Source: Asanoa siamensis | GTDB lineage: Bacteria > Actinomycetota > Actinomycetes > Mycobacteriales > Micromonosporaceae | Assembly: GCF_016862555.1 (NCBI RefSeq) | Contig: NZ_BONE01000025.1 | Location: 42,366-106,365 of the forward strand | DNA length: 64,000 nt | Direction: 5' to 3' | Part shown: in pieces, positions 23,711-32,995 of the stretch | Numbering within the stretch: position 1 is the stretch's first letter | Layout: the number at the start of each line of letters is the position of its first letter | Position numbers and translations under genes: made by a program | Notes under the pieces: generated by a model | Told to the model about the DNA's origin: nothing | What the model saw: only the letters and a program-made list of their open reading frames with translations | Database searches by the model: none

Positions 23711-26700
23711 GTGCCCCACTACGACGCACACGAGGCCTGCCGGCGGGCCAAGCGGCTGATGACGCGGTTCGTCACGGCCGGTGGGGGTCCCGCGGACCGC
23801 GATCGCGCGATCCGGCTCTTCGAGGACGCGGCCGACAGCGGCGCGCTGCCCCCCGACGAGGAGGTGCTCGCCCGGACGGCCCTCGGCGTGCTGCTGATGC
23901 TGCGGGCCCTGCCGGCGCCGTTGCACCCCGACCCGGGCGGCGCGGCGACGCTCGCGTTCGGTGCCCTGCTGCACGGCGCGGGCGGGCTCGACGCCGAGGC
24001 GATCGGCGACGGCCTGCGGGCGGTGGAGCAGTTCCAGCGGGTGCTCGACCACCAGCCGATCCACCCCGAGCTGCACGCCACCGCGCAGACCTCGCTGATC
24101 GCGGTCCAGCTCGTGCTGGCCATGAACGGGGCCGGTCCGCTGCCGACGATTCCCAGTCTGCCGCCGTCGCCCACCAGCACGATGCTCATGGGCATGCAGG
24201 CCTGGCTGAGCGACGACGGCACGGATCCGGCGGTACGCGAGGCGATCGAGGCGATGATCGCCCAGCTTCCGGCCGGCAACGCCGTGCGGGGCGCGCTGAC
24301 GGGCGAGCTGGCGACGCTGGCCTCCGGCACCCGCCGGCCGGACGACCTGCGGGCGGCCCGGGACGCGCTACGGGCGGAGCTCGCGGCCGCCGGCCCGGCC
24401 GCCCCGGACGACCTGCGGCGCAAGCTGGCCGGCGTCTCGGTCACGCTGGCCGCGTCGGGCGACCCCGTGCCGGTCGACCAGCTCGTCGACGAGGCCGACG
24501 CCCTGCTCGCGGCCGCGCCACCGGGCAGCCTCCAGCGGGGGCGGGACCACTTCCTGCGGGCGATGGCACTGATGCTGCGGGCCCGCCGCGACAGCGCCCC
24601 GGACGACGCCCGCGCGGCCGTCCGGGATCTGGAGGAGGCCCTGCGGCTGCTGCCCGTCGACGACGATCTCGCCCCGGTCGTGGTCGCCACGCTGGGCGCG
24701 CTGCTGCACGACCGGCACGCGCTCGGCGGTGTCGGCGAGGACCAGGACGCGGCGGCCTACCTGCTCGACCGGGCCATGGCGGTCGCCCGGGCCCATCCCG
24801 ACAGCCCCGACCTCGCCGAGATCCAAGCGCTCGGCGCGCTCAACCGGGCCGTCGCGGCGCTGCGCGGGCGGGACCGCGCGGCCGTCGCCGCGGTCGCCGA
24901 CGAGCTGCGGGACCTCGTGCCGCCCGGCCATCCGTGGCGACCGCGGCTCGACGTCGTACGCGGGCTCGCGCTCGTCGTCGGCGGCGACGACGCCGGTCTC
25001 GCGCTGCTCGACGCCGCCGCCACGGCCGAGGTGATCCCGTCGAGCCGGCCCGCGCTGGCCGCGGCGGGCGCCGTCGCCCTCCTGCTCCGTGCGGCGCACA
25101 CCACCGACCTCGCGGCCGCGGACGAGGCGCTGCGCCGGTTGCGCGCGATCTCCTCGTCCGCTCCCGACGAGCGGGCCGGCCTGGTCGCGCTCGAAGGGCT
25201 CGCCGAGCTGCTCCGGGCCGAGCGCGGCGCCGGGCGGGCCGCCCTGGACGCCGCGGTCGACCGGCTCACCGCCGCCTCGGACGAGCTCGGCGGCGACCCG
25301 GGCGGCCCACCCCGGACGCTCGTGCTCACCCGGCTCGCCGACGCGCACTGGCAGCGCGGGGACACCGCCGACGCGCTGCGGGTCGGCCTCGCGGCGCTGC
25401 GGGCCGCCGGCGCGGAGGCCCTGCTGCAGACCCGGACGGCGCACGCGCTGGCCAGCACCCGGGAGGTCGCCGGGCAGGGCGAGCGGCTCGCGCGGCGGTG
25501 CCTGTCGGCCGACCGCCCCGACCTCGCGGTGCGGGCCGTGGAGCTGGGCCGCGGCCTCGTGCTGCACGCGGCGACCAGCGCGGCGAAGCTGCCCGCGCTG
25601 CTGCGGGCCCACGGCCACGAGGCGCTGGCCGACGAGTGGGTGGCGGTCGACCCCGACGTGCCGCCACCGTGGACCGATCCGGCGGCCGCGCTGGCGGACG
25701 TCCTGCTGCCCGGGCCGGCACCCACCGACCTGCGCCGGCGCGCCCTCGAGGCGCTGCTCACCGCGGGACCGGACCTGCTGGCACCGCCGGACGCCGCGGA
25801 GATCGGCGGGGCGCTCGACCGGATCGGCGCCGACGCGCTGGCGTACCTGGTGGCCGGAGGCCCGGCCGGCGACGGCCTGATCCTGCTGGTCGACCGGGCG
25901 GGCCGGGTGACCCCGCGGCACTGCCCGCACCTGCGCGCGATGCCTGGATCGCGCGTCGATCCGGCCCCGGCGGTCCGTGGCCCGCGCGAGCTGGCCGTGT
26001 CGCCGGCCGCCGCGACCTGGCTGGACGGGATCTGCGACTGGGCCTGGGACGCCGCCGTCGCCGAGTTGCACACCGCCGTCGCGCGCCCCGGCCGGGAGCC
26101 GCGCGTGGTGCTCGTGCCCGTCGGCGCGCTCGGCGCCGTGCCGTGGCACGCCGCGCGCCGGCCGGTGCCGGGCGGCCACCGGTACGCGGTCGCCGACCTG
26201 GAGCTGTCCTACGCCGCCTCGGCCCGCCAGCTCGTCGAGGTCGCGCGCCGGCCCGTCGCGCCGCTCGCGGCCGGCCAGGTGCTCGTCGGCGACCCCACCC
26301 GGGAGCTGCCGGGCGCGGCGACCGAGGTGCGCACGCTGCACGAGACGTTCTATCCCGCCGCGACGGTGCTGGGCGGCGACGACGGCACGCCGACCGCGGT
26401 GCTGGAGCGGCACGGCGCGGCCCTGCTCCATCTCGCCTGCCACGCGTACGCCGGCGGATCCCCCGACGAGTCCTTCCTGCGGCTGGCCGGCGGCGCGCGG
26501 CTGCCGGTGGAGCGGGTGCTGCGGCGCGCCGAGCGCCGGTCGCCGGACTCGCCCGGCGGGCTGGTCGTGCTCTCCGCGTGCGTGACGGGCATCGCGCACA
26601 GCGCCTACGACGAGGCCCTCAGCCTCGCCACCGCGTTCCTCGCGGCGGGCGCCGCCGGCGTGGTCGGGTCACTGTGGGCGGTGCCCGACGACACCACGCC

Positions 26701-26890
26701 GCACCTGATGCACGTCTTCCACCACTTCCTCGCCAAGGGCGCGACACCGGCCGCGGCGCTGCGGGCCGCCCAGCTCTGGATGCTCGACCCGCACCGCCCG
26801 TACGTGCCCGGGATGCCGCTGCCGCCCGACGAGCCCACCCGACTGGCCGACCCGGCGGGCTGGGCGGCCTTCATCCATCATGGACGCTGA
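23711..26890 (+). CDS. CHAT-domain (caspase-like) protease with N-terminal TPR-like helices
   Basis: About 1059 residues. I place the start at the GTG at 23711, 5 nt after GGAGG. The first 650 or so residues are Ala/Leu/Arg-rich helical repeats of TPR type. The C-terminal CHAT domain has the strand VVLVPVGALGAVPWHAAR, the His motif HLACHAYAGG (H907/H911) and the catalytic Cys in LSACVTG (C957), followed by AFLAAGAAGVVGSLWAVPDD. The His-Cys dyad is intact. CHAT proteases are caspase relatives used as effectors in bacterial conflict systems, for example with TPR regulatory regions. The 3' end overlaps the convergent gene by 13 nt. It is the last gene of the operon and its probable effector. Confidence 0.9.
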   Translation: MPHYDAHEACRRAKRLMTRFVTAGGGPADRDRAIRLFEDAADSGALPPDEEVLARTALGVLLMLRALPAPLHPDPGGAATLAFGALLHGAGGLDAEAIGDGLRAVEQFQRVLDHQPIHPELHATAQTSLIAVQLVLAMNGAGPLPTIPSLPPSPTSTMLMGMQAWLSDDGTDPAVREAIEAMIAQLPAGNAVRGALTGELATLASGTRRPDDLRAARDALRAELAAAGPAAPDDLRRKLAGVSVTLAASGDPVPVDQLVDEADALLAAAPPGSLQRGRDHFLRAMALMLRARRDSAPDDARAAVRDLEEALRLLPVDDDLAPVVVATLGALLHDRHALGGVGEDQDAAAYLLDRAMAVARAHPDSPDLAEIQALGALNRAVAALRGRDRAAVAAVADELRDLVPPGHPWRPRLDVVRGLALVVGGDDAGLALLDAAATAEVIPSSRPALAAAGAVALLLRAAHTTDLAAADEALRRLRAISSSAPDERAGLVALEGLAELLRAERGAGRAALDAAVDRLTAASDELGGDPGGPPRTLVLTRLADAHWQRGDTADALRVGLAALRAAGAEALLQTRTAHALASTREVAGQGERLARRCLSADRPDLAVRAVELGRGLVLHAATSAAKLPALLRAHGHEALADEWVAVDPDVPPPWTDPAAALADVLLPGPAPTDLRRRALEALLTAGPDLLAPPDAAEIGGALDRIGADALAYLVAGGPAGDGLILLVDRAGRVTPRHCPHLRAMPGSRVDPAPAVRGPRELAVSPAAATWLDGICDWAWDAAVAELHTAVARPGREPRVVLVPVGALGAVPWHAARRPVPGGHRYAVADLELSYAASARQLVEVARRPVAPLAAGQVLVGDPTRELPGAATEVRTLHETFYPAATVLGGDDGTPTAVLERHGAALLHLACHAYAGGSPDESFLRLAGGARLPVERVLRRAERRSPDSPGGLVVLSACVTGIAHSAYDEALSLATAFLAAGAAGVVGSLWAVPDDTTPHLMHVFHHFLAKGATPAAALRAAQLWMLDPHRPYVPGMPLPPDEPTRLADPAGWAAFIHHGR

Positions 26891-27915
26891 TCGGCACCTG
26901 GCAGGATGTCGAGCATCGCCGAGACGATCCGCTCGATCGTGGCCGGCTCCGCGACCAGCGCCCGCCCGCGCTCGTCGGCCTCCGGCCCCGTCGCCGGTGT
27001 GCGGTCCATCGCCTCGGCGCCCGTGCCACCGCCGAAGACGGTGCGGACGACCTCGGTCACGGCGGTCCGCGGGTCGACGCCGGCCCGAACCCGCGCCTCG
27101 ATGGCCACGACCGCCTCGGCGGCGAGCGCGGTCAACCGCGCCTCGTCGACCTCGTGGCGTTCGGTCAGCGCGAGATAGCTGGGTTCCGACTCGACCCCAC
27201 GGCGCGGCGCCGGCAGGACCGGCGCCTGCTTGCGACCGAGCGGGCGCTCGACGAACTTCGCGTACCAGGCCGCGTTGCGACGCATCGCCGCGAGCACGAC
27301 GTCGACGTCGCGGGCCACCTCGGTGTCGGCGCCACGGTGGCTGTCGGTCACGGTCGCCCGGCGCTCCGACCAGGCGTCCAGCGGCCAGATGCCGAGCCCC
27401 GCGGTCACCGGGACGCCGACCCACACGAGGACCTCGACGGCGAGCACGGAGAGCCAGGGATCCCGGCCGAGGGCCTCCTTGAGCCACTCCGGCAGGCGCG
27501 GGCGCTGGAGCGCGCCACGCTCACCGCGCCGGCGGCGGTGCGCGTCCACGGTGGCCGGCGTGAGCCGGGTCGCGATCCAGGCTTCCAGGCTCTGGATCGG
27601 CATCCGGGCGTGCTGGAGCAGATGGGCGAGGACGGCTTCCACGTCGTCCTGGAAGCGGTCGAGGCAGTCGGGCTCGAGTCGGAGCACGGAACTGGCGCAG
27701 ACGTAGTGCCCGCGCCGCATCTCCACCTGTCGCGTGAGCCGCTGGAACACGACCCGCCAGACGATCTCGTACGCCCCGCCGGTGAGCAGGGCGCGCTCGG
27801 CGACGGGCGCGGTCCGGGCACGCTCGGCGAGCAGGCCGCGCCGGGCGAGGTCCCGCACGGACGCCGCCGCGGTCCCGTCAACCGGACCCGACAGCTCGTC
27901 GAGAACGTCCTTCAC
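26878..27915 (-). CDS. Hypothetical protein with a possible sigma-factor-like segment
   Basis: 345 residues from the GTG at 27915, well placed behind GAAGGGG. The middle (about 70-180) resembles sigma region 2 in composition and pattern: an acidic/aromatic helix (LDRFQDDVEAVLAHLLQHAR) then SLEAWIATRLTPATVDAHRR with a basic RRRRGERG. The following WLSVLAVEVLVWVGVPVTAG is hydrophobic but Trp-rich and may be a buried helix or one TM. The C-terminal part is helical. No -10-binding residues can be confirmed and no clear region 4 is seen, so a sigma role is speculative. It is transcribed convergently with CHAT, and from a different unit than the vWA/PP2C operon upstream. Confidence 0.75.
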   Translation of the reverse strand: MKDVLDELSGPVDGTAAASVRDLARRGLLAERARTAPVAERALLTGGAYEIVWRVVFQRLTRQVEMRRGHYVCASSVLRLEPDCLDRFQDDVEAVLAHLLQHARMPIQSLEAWIATRLTPATVDAHRRRRGERGALQRPRLPEWLKEALGRDPWLSVLAVEVLVWVGVPVTAGLGIWPLDAWSERRATVTDSHRGADTEVARDVDVVLAAMRRNAAWYAKFVERPLGRKQAPVLPAPRRGVESEPSYLALTERHEVDEARLTALAAEAVVAIEARVRAGVDPRTAVTEVVRTVFGGGTGAEAMDRTPATGPEADERGRALVAEPATIERIVSAMLDILPGADQRP

Positions 27916-28351
27916 GTCGGCCCCTTCCAGTGCCCTCAATGGACACCAGCCTGCCAAAGACGACACGGCTCGGCGAGTCCGCGGCAGCGAAAAGCGCCGC
28001 ACGGGGTCAAGGATGGAACAGACGGACTTGGCCTCGAGAAATCGGCGCCCGAACCCCGCCCGATATCCTTACCCACCGGGGGTCAAGGAATTGACGAAAT
28101 GCGCGGCGATGTCGCGGCCGTCCCGCTCCGCCGGAGCGGGACGCACAGTTGTCCGCCCAGGTCAGTCCCCCGAACGTGGGTCACCACCCGGAGTCCCGAC
28201 GTGCGTCAGAACGTGACAGCCGTTTCGCCAGTCGGTTGGCCAGCCGGCACCCCACAGCGCCGAAGCACTTACAGGCGGCCGTGGGCGGCACGCATCCCGA
28301 CAGCCGGAGGAATTGACCCCGCCCCATTCCTGTTCGATCTAGAAAGGCCGC
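27916..28351. other. Gene-free interval with hairpin at the end of the dynamin-kinase operon
   Basis: No gene is evident in 436 nt. It holds the palindromic hairpin at 28120-28142. The string ATCCTTGACCCC, in two near-identical copies on the minus strand (near 28010 and 28090), includes TTGACC, a possible -35 for the 27915 gene; no matching -10 was clear. Confidence 0.55.
28120..28142 (-). terminator. Hairpin, probable terminator of the dynamin-kinase operon
   Basis: Perfect 11-bp arms GTCCCGCTCCG and CGGAGCGGGAC around a single C, about 210 nt after the last kinase stop codon. Confidence 0.45.
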
Positions 28352-29368
28352 TCAGGGCTGGGTCCACTGTCCAGTCGCGGGGTCTCTGACCCAGCCCCGG
28401 GTAGCCACGCCGCCCGACTGCCGAGGTGGCACCCCCGCACCTCCGGAGGTCGCCGGCGAACCGCCCGGACCAGGACGGGTGGACGTCGCGGTCGGCGGGA
28501 TGCGCTGACCGGTGAGATGGAAGTGGAAATACGCGCCCCAGTCGCGTGCGGTCGGTCGCCGCCCCGGTGCGGTCTCGAGGGCCGCGCGCAGGAGGGCACG
28601 CCCCTCCTGGTCGAGCACGGCGTCGGCCCGGGACGGATCCCGGGTGGTCGACATCTGGTCGCCGGTGCTGAGGCAGCGCAGCACGAACAACCCGAACTTG
28701 AAGCGGTCCGACTCCTGGGTGAGCTGCCGCTCGGGGGGCTCCCAGTCCGGCGCGTTGAGTTGCGCGACCACAGCGGCGTTGCCCCGGATCCGGATCGAGT
28801 CGCAGTCGACCAGCATCACGGTCGGCCGCCGCCCGATGCGGAAGAGCGCGTTGCACGCGTTGATGTCGCCGAGAACCAGGCCTTGGCGGTGGACGAAGTG
28901 CACCGCGGCGGCGAAGTCCCGACAGACGGCGAACCGCTCGGCGAGGTCCGGCACCGTCATGCCGATCCGGAGTGCCCGCTCGGGCGGGATCAGCAGATTC
29001 TGGATCTCGCGCGGCGTCGTCGCCCGCTGGCCGGTGCCCGGCAGCACCCTGTCCACGAAGAAGGTCGCGTGAATCAACGGCAGCACCACGCCGAGGACCT
29101 GCCCGCCTTCCTCGACCACCCGCAGCGGCCAGGCAGCGAACCCGTCGAGCCTGTCCCGGTCCGCCGGCAGCAGGCCGTTGCGCACCGCCACGAGCTTGCG
29201 CAAGCCGTGCGGTGGTTGATGACCGGGTCGGTAGGCCTTGAGAACGAGTTCGCGGGCGGCGTCCGGCAGGACGAGGGCGGGCGCCCGGAACACCCGCGCC
29301 TGCCCGCCCTCGCCGATCTGGGGGCCAAGAACACCGACTTCGGTCAGGGTGATGGCGTCGGCGGCCAC
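28352..29368 (-). CDS. Atypical protein kinase of the TerY-P triad type (kinase 2)
   Basis: 338 residues from the GTG at 29368. The glycine loop IGEGGQARVF and Lys44 (LVLKAYR) are present. The catalytic loop is GDINACN (D168, N173) in place of HRDxxxxN, and the metal-binding motif is DCD (D188) in place of DFG, with APDWEPPE downstream. This combination (GDxNxxN plus DCDS) is the pattern I associate with kinases of TerY-P triads (vWA, PP2C, kinase). The C-terminus is a Pro/Gly/Ser-rich tail ending in a Trp-bearing motif (DPATGQWTQP). It is the last gene of the operon, starting 4 nt after the phosphatase gene. It is a paralogue of the kinase at 32992-34404. Confidence 0.88.
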   Translation of the reverse strand: MAADAITLTEVGVLGPQIGEGGQARVFRAPALVLPDAARELVLKAYRPGHQPPHGLRKLVAVRNGLLPADRDRLDGFAAWPLRVVEEGGQVLGVVLPLIHATFFVDRVLPGTGQRATTPREIQNLLIPPERALRIGMTVPDLAERFAVCRDFAAAVHFVHRQGLVLGDINACNALFRIGRRPTVMLVDCDSIRIRGNAAVVAQLNAPDWEPPERQLTQESDRFKFGLFVLRCLSTGDQMSTTRDPSRADAVLDQEGRALLRAALETAPGRRPTARDWGAYFHFHLTGQRIPPTATSTRPGPGGSPATSGGAGVPPRQSGGVATRGWVRDPATGQWTQP

Positions 29369-29372
29369 GACG

Positions 29373-30842
29373 TCACACCGGCCAGACCGCGAGCGCCGTG
29401 CGGTCGTCGTCGTGGGACCGACGGGCGAAGTCCACCTGTGCGGCGAACTGGATCGGTGCGGGTGGGCGGGCCCAGGCCGTCGCCAGGAACCGTCCGACAG
29501 GCCCGCGCCCCTCACCGAGCGGATCGCCGAGGCCGTCGCTCATGAGCACGAGCACGTCGGATCGGCCCAGGCGGCCACGGACGGGCCGGCCGAGGTCCCG
29601 GCCCGCGAGCGGCAACGCACGGGTCATCGCCGTCGCCGGGCCGTCGCCGGCGTTCTTGACAGGTCGCGCCGGCTCCCACCGCGCACCGTCGCGCAGGATC
29701 CACGCGGCCGAGTCGCCGACCGCGAACGTGTGCACCGGCATCACGTCGTCGACGGGGCGCAGGTCGATGATCGCGAAGACCACGGTGGCCGCGAGGTGGG
29801 CGGCCACCTCGCGCGGATCGAGCGGGCGCTGGTCGGGCTCGACGTCGATGATCCGCTCGCCCAGTTTCATCACCTCGTCGCTCAGCTGGCGGGTCATCGT
29901 TACCCAGTCGACTCCGTCGGCGTCGGACCGGGCGAGCCGGTCGGCGAGGAGTTCCGCGCCGACCCGGGTGACCAACGCCGCGGCCTTGTGCGAGCGGGTG
30001 GCGCTGGAGACGCCGTCGGAGACCACCGCGACCAGGTAGCGTTCGTCCTCGGTGAGACGGAACGCGTAGTCGTCCTGCCGCACGACGCCGTAGTACCGGT
30101 GCGACCAGCCGCGCACGCTGGCGGCCCGCAGCTCGACGGCGCCGAGGTGCACGCCGTCGAGCACGGTGTCGCGCCGGTCCCACTCGGACCGGTCCGGCTT
30201 CGGAAGCACCGTCCGGGCGGCGTTGCCGGGGTCGCCGACCGCGTAGGACTCGAAACCGCCTATCCACGGTGGTGTCTCGTCGTTCGTGAGCGCTGCACGC
30301 GCCGCGTCTGCGAAGCGCTCCATCTCACCCAAGGTCGCGCGCAGGGCGTCGTCGCCCTCCGCACGGTGCGCCGAAGGCTGCGGTGTGTCGATGTCGTAGA
30401 GCACGGATCCGAAGGTGGCGTCATGGTGTGTCTCGGTCAGCACCTTCTCGACCCGCGCACTGCGCTCCTCGATGCCCAGCGCGTCGTCGGAGAGGAAGAC
30501 GAACAGCGGCGGGCGGTGGCGATGCTTGGCGAGCTTGACGCGGTCTCTCGCCACGAGCTGGCAGGCAGCGGGCACGGCCGCGACGGACGAGCCGGCGCCG
30601 CCGACCGGCAGGCGCAGGTCATTGTCGATGCCCTCCGGCGGCTCCAGCGGCTGGAACCGGATCGCGGTCTCGGCCAGACCGATCACTCCGAGACGCACGC
30701 ACCCGGCCAGCACCGGGTCGGCCCGGAGCCGGTCGACGACGGCCGACACCAGCCGGTTGAGGGCCCGTTCCTTCCGTGGGGCCTGACCGGTATCAGCGAG
30801 ATCGACGAGCAGATAGATCGGCAGCAGAGGGAGCGTGGTCAC
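29373..30842 (-). CDS. vWA-like/PP2C phosphatase fusion (TerY-P phosphatase)
   Basis: 489 residues from the GTG at 30842 (GAGAGG 8 nt upstream); a GTG at 30881 in a GTGA overlap with the vWA gene is the alternative. The N-terminal ~180 residues have a vWA-like layout (PIYLLVDLADTG, GVIGLAETAIRF, FVFLSDDALG) but the MIDAS DxSxS is degenerate. The C-terminal PP2C domain (about 190-489) has RQDDY, SDGVSSA (D276), AVGDSAAWI, LVLMSDGLGD and DDRTALAV, the full set of metal-binding motifs. It should dephosphorylate Ser/Thr-phosphorylated proteins and so reset the two atypical kinases of the operon. Confidence 0.9.
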   Translation of the reverse strand: MTTLPLLPIYLLVDLADTGQAPRKERALNRLVSAVVDRLRADPVLAGCVRLGVIGLAETAIRFQPLEPPEGIDNDLRLPVGGAGSSVAAVPAACQLVARDRVKLAKHRHRPPLFVFLSDDALGIEERSARVEKVLTETHHDATFGSVLYDIDTPQPSAHRAEGDDALRATLGEMERFADAARAALTNDETPPWIGGFESYAVGDPGNAARTVLPKPDRSEWDRRDTVLDGVHLGAVELRAASVRGWSHRYYGVVRQDDYAFRLTEDERYLVAVVSDGVSSATRSHKAAALVTRVGAELLADRLARSDADGVDWVTMTRQLSDEVMKLGERIIDVEPDQRPLDPREVAAHLAATVVFAIIDLRPVDDVMPVHTFAVGDSAAWILRDGARWEPARPVKNAGDGPATAMTRALPLAGRDLGRPVRGRLGRSDVLVLMSDGLGDPLGEGRGPVGRFLATAWARPPAPIQFAAQVDFARRSHDDDRTALAVWPV

Positions 30843-30877
30843 CTGCGGGTCCTCTCGGGCTGGCTGCGACGGTCGGC

Positions 30878-31591
30878 TCACAGCAGGTCATCGGGGTCGT
30901 ACTGCTGGATGCCAGCGGGCAGGCTCGACTTGGCCGGCAGGATGGTGCCGGTGTTCCCGCCGGCGAGGCTGTAGCCCGACTGGATCATGCTGGAGATCAG
31001 GATCTCGGCCATCGCGGTGATCGCCTTGGCCGCCTGGAACTGCGGGTCCATCATGTACAACGCCATCTTCTTGGGCCCGCTGGCCGGATGGATCAACGAA
31101 CCCATCACGTTGACGTCGGCCTTGTCCACGCCGCAGGGAATGAAGTTGGGATACATCTTCGATTGCGTCAGCTCAGCGAACGCCGGCCGCCAGCTCGACT
31201 CCTCGTCTGTCGGCTCGCCGTCGCTGATGAACCAGACCGTCGGCCGGTGCACCACGTACTGGTCGGCCTTGAGCTGGGCCACGTTGGCCTCGATCTCGCG
31301 CTTGAGGGTGGTGAACGCGGCGCCGAAGCTCGTGCCGCCGCTGACCGAGAGCGCCGGCAAGGTGAGGTTGGGGTCGAGCAGATCACACAGCGGCAGCCGG
31401 ACCTGCGCCGTATCCGAGAAGTCGATCAGACCGAAACGGACCTTGTCGGAGAGGATCGGGTTCTGCGCCAGGGCGTCGACGATCGACGGCATGATGGCGT
31501 TGGCCGCGTCGAGCTTGCCGTCGAGCGACATCGACCACGAGACGTCGATCACCAGGTAGAAGGGTAGGAGCTTGGCGCCGGTGTGATCCAT
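30878..31591 (-). CDS. TerY-like vWA domain protein
   Basis: 237 residues, ATG with AAGGAT before it. The MIDAS motif is intact: DVSWSMS (16-22), the Thr in SGGTSFG and Asp in ISDGEPTDE. The length and FYLVIDVSWSM start match the TerY1-like vWA family found next to PP2C phosphatases and kinases in tellurite-type stress loci. vWA domains bind metal and protein partners, so this is probably a scaffold for the kinase/phosphatase pair. The next gene on the strand is the PP2C fusion; the DUF4407 gene lies 24 nt upstream. Confidence 0.93.
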   Translation of the reverse strand: MDHTGAKLLPFYLVIDVSWSMSLDGKLDAANAIMPSIVDALAQNPILSDKVRFGLIDFSDTAQVRLPLCDLLDPNLTLPALSVSGGTSFGAAFTTLKREIEANVAQLKADQYVVHRPTVWFISDGEPTDEESSWRPAFAELTQSKMYPNFIPCGVDKADVNVMGSLIHPASGPKKMALYMMDPQFQAAKAITAMAEILISSMIQSGYSLAGGNTGTILPAKSSLPAGIQQYDPDDLL

Positions 31592-31615
31592 TGTGGATCC
31601 TTTCGTAGGTGGGGG

Positions 31616-32995
31616 TCAGGACCCCGCCGTGGGCGGGGACGCCGGCAGTTGGCTGCCGTTCGTTGATGCGACCGGGCTCTGGTCGTTGCGCGCGTGCCAG
31701 GCGTACCAGCGGGCCAGTTCCTCGTCCGTGCGCTGCTTGGCCACCTCGGCCCAGACGTCGATCGCGCGGTCGGCCAGCTCCTGCTGCTTGCTCAGCAGCC
31801 GCGCGTTCGCGTGTTTGCCCGCTTCGACCTGGATGGCGGCCCGGTGCCGCTCGATCTCTGTGCGGACGTCGATCTCCAGCTCGGCCAGCTCCCGTTCTCT
31901 GTCCGAGCGGACCTGGCTGGCGGCCAGAGCGCCGTTCTCCTGGACCTGGACGAGCTGTTCGTAGAGCGTCGGAGGGCCGGAGCTGGAGAAGAGCTTGGCG
32001 ATCACCGGTAGCAGCTCGATGCAGGCGAACAGCAGGATCAGCGCCCAGTGGGCGAGGAACATCATGGGCCGGCCGTCCGAGAGCCGGTCCAGTGCCTCGA
32101 GCCGGCTGAGCAGGCCTGTGTTCTCCTTCTCACCCTTCTCCATGTCGCGCAGGACCTGGGCGCGCGCTGCAACCCGCTCGTCGAGTGTGGGACGAAGGGT
32201 CGTGAGCTCCGCCCGTGCGGACGACGCGGCTGCGGCGGCCCCTCCGGAGATGCGGTCGCGGACGGCCGTCTCGACCGCGGCCAGCTCCGCCTTCGCCGCG
32301 TTCAGGGTGGCCAGGGCCCGGTCGGCCGTCGTCTGTGCGGACCGCCACGCGTCGCCCTGCCCGGCCCTGCCGGTTCCACACCGGCCGTCGAGCTCGCACT
32401 GGGCCTTCGCGGCGGCGTCGTCATAGGACTTCTGCGCGGTGGTGACGGCGTCCCGTGCCGTCCGCACGTCCGGGTCGGAGCTGACGTTGGGCTGTTCCCT
32501 GCCATCGGCGACCGCCTGCAGCTCATCGACCCGGGCCTGCAGGGTGGGCAGGTCGGCGAACTGCTCGTCCAGCTTCTTCTGGTTGGCGATGAGGCTCTCG
32601 GACCGCATCACCTGCAGCTCGCTGTTGATCTCGGGCTGGAAGATCCGGAGCACTAGGGGCACCGAGATGACGGCACCGATCAGCAGCGCGAGCACAAGTC
32701 GGGGCGCGGCCGCCGCGACGTTGGGCCAGAATCCGGTGCGGCGCGACATGCTGATCACCAGCATCCGGTCGAGCGCAAGGATCAGCAGGCCCCACAGGAT
32801 GCCGACCACGACGGCCGCCGGCGTGGTCAGCCCCACGGCGGTGGTGAGCGCGAACGCGGCCGACGCCGACGCGACGGCGGCCGTGCCGACCAGCACCGCG
32901 CCCATGGAGGCGAGCTTCGTCGCGTCGCCCGGCGCTTCCCGGAGAATGTGCCGCTGGCCGCCACCGAGCCAGGCGAGAATGTGCGGCTTCGTCAT
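31616..32995 (-). CDS. DUF4407-family membrane protein
   Basis: 459 residues. Two TM helices near the N-terminus (about 32-80), a third near 95-120, then a long predicted coiled coil (about 130-300, with LPTLQARVDELQAV and ELTTLRPTLDERVAAR), a fourth helix with HWALILLFACIELLPVIAKL (about 315-335), and a charged helical C-terminus. The IELLPV(I)AK motif and topology are the signature of DUF4407. Start ATG overlaps the stop of the kinase upstream (ATGA). The family is of unknown function but recurs with vWA, PP2C and dynamin genes, suggesting a membrane platform. Confidence 0.88.
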   Translation of the reverse strand: MTKPHILAWLGGGQRHILREAPGDATKLASMGAVLVGTAAVASASAAFALTTAVGLTTPAAVVVGILWGLLILALDRMLVISMSRRTGFWPNVAAAAPRLVLALLIGAVISVPLVLRIFQPEINSELQVMRSESLIANQKKLDEQFADLPTLQARVDELQAVADGREQPNVSSDPDVRTARDAVTTAQKSYDDAAAKAQCELDGRCGTGRAGQGDAWRSAQTTADRALATLNAAKAELAAVETAVRDRISGGAAAAASSARAELTTLRPTLDERVAARAQVLRDMEKGEKENTGLLSRLEALDRLSDGRPMMFLAHWALILLFACIELLPVIAKLFSSSGPPTLYEQLVQVQENGALAASQVRSDRERELAELEIDVRTEIERHRAAIQVEAGKHANARLLSKQQELADRAIDVWAEVAKQRTDEELARWYAWHARNDQSPVASTNGSQLPASPPTAGS

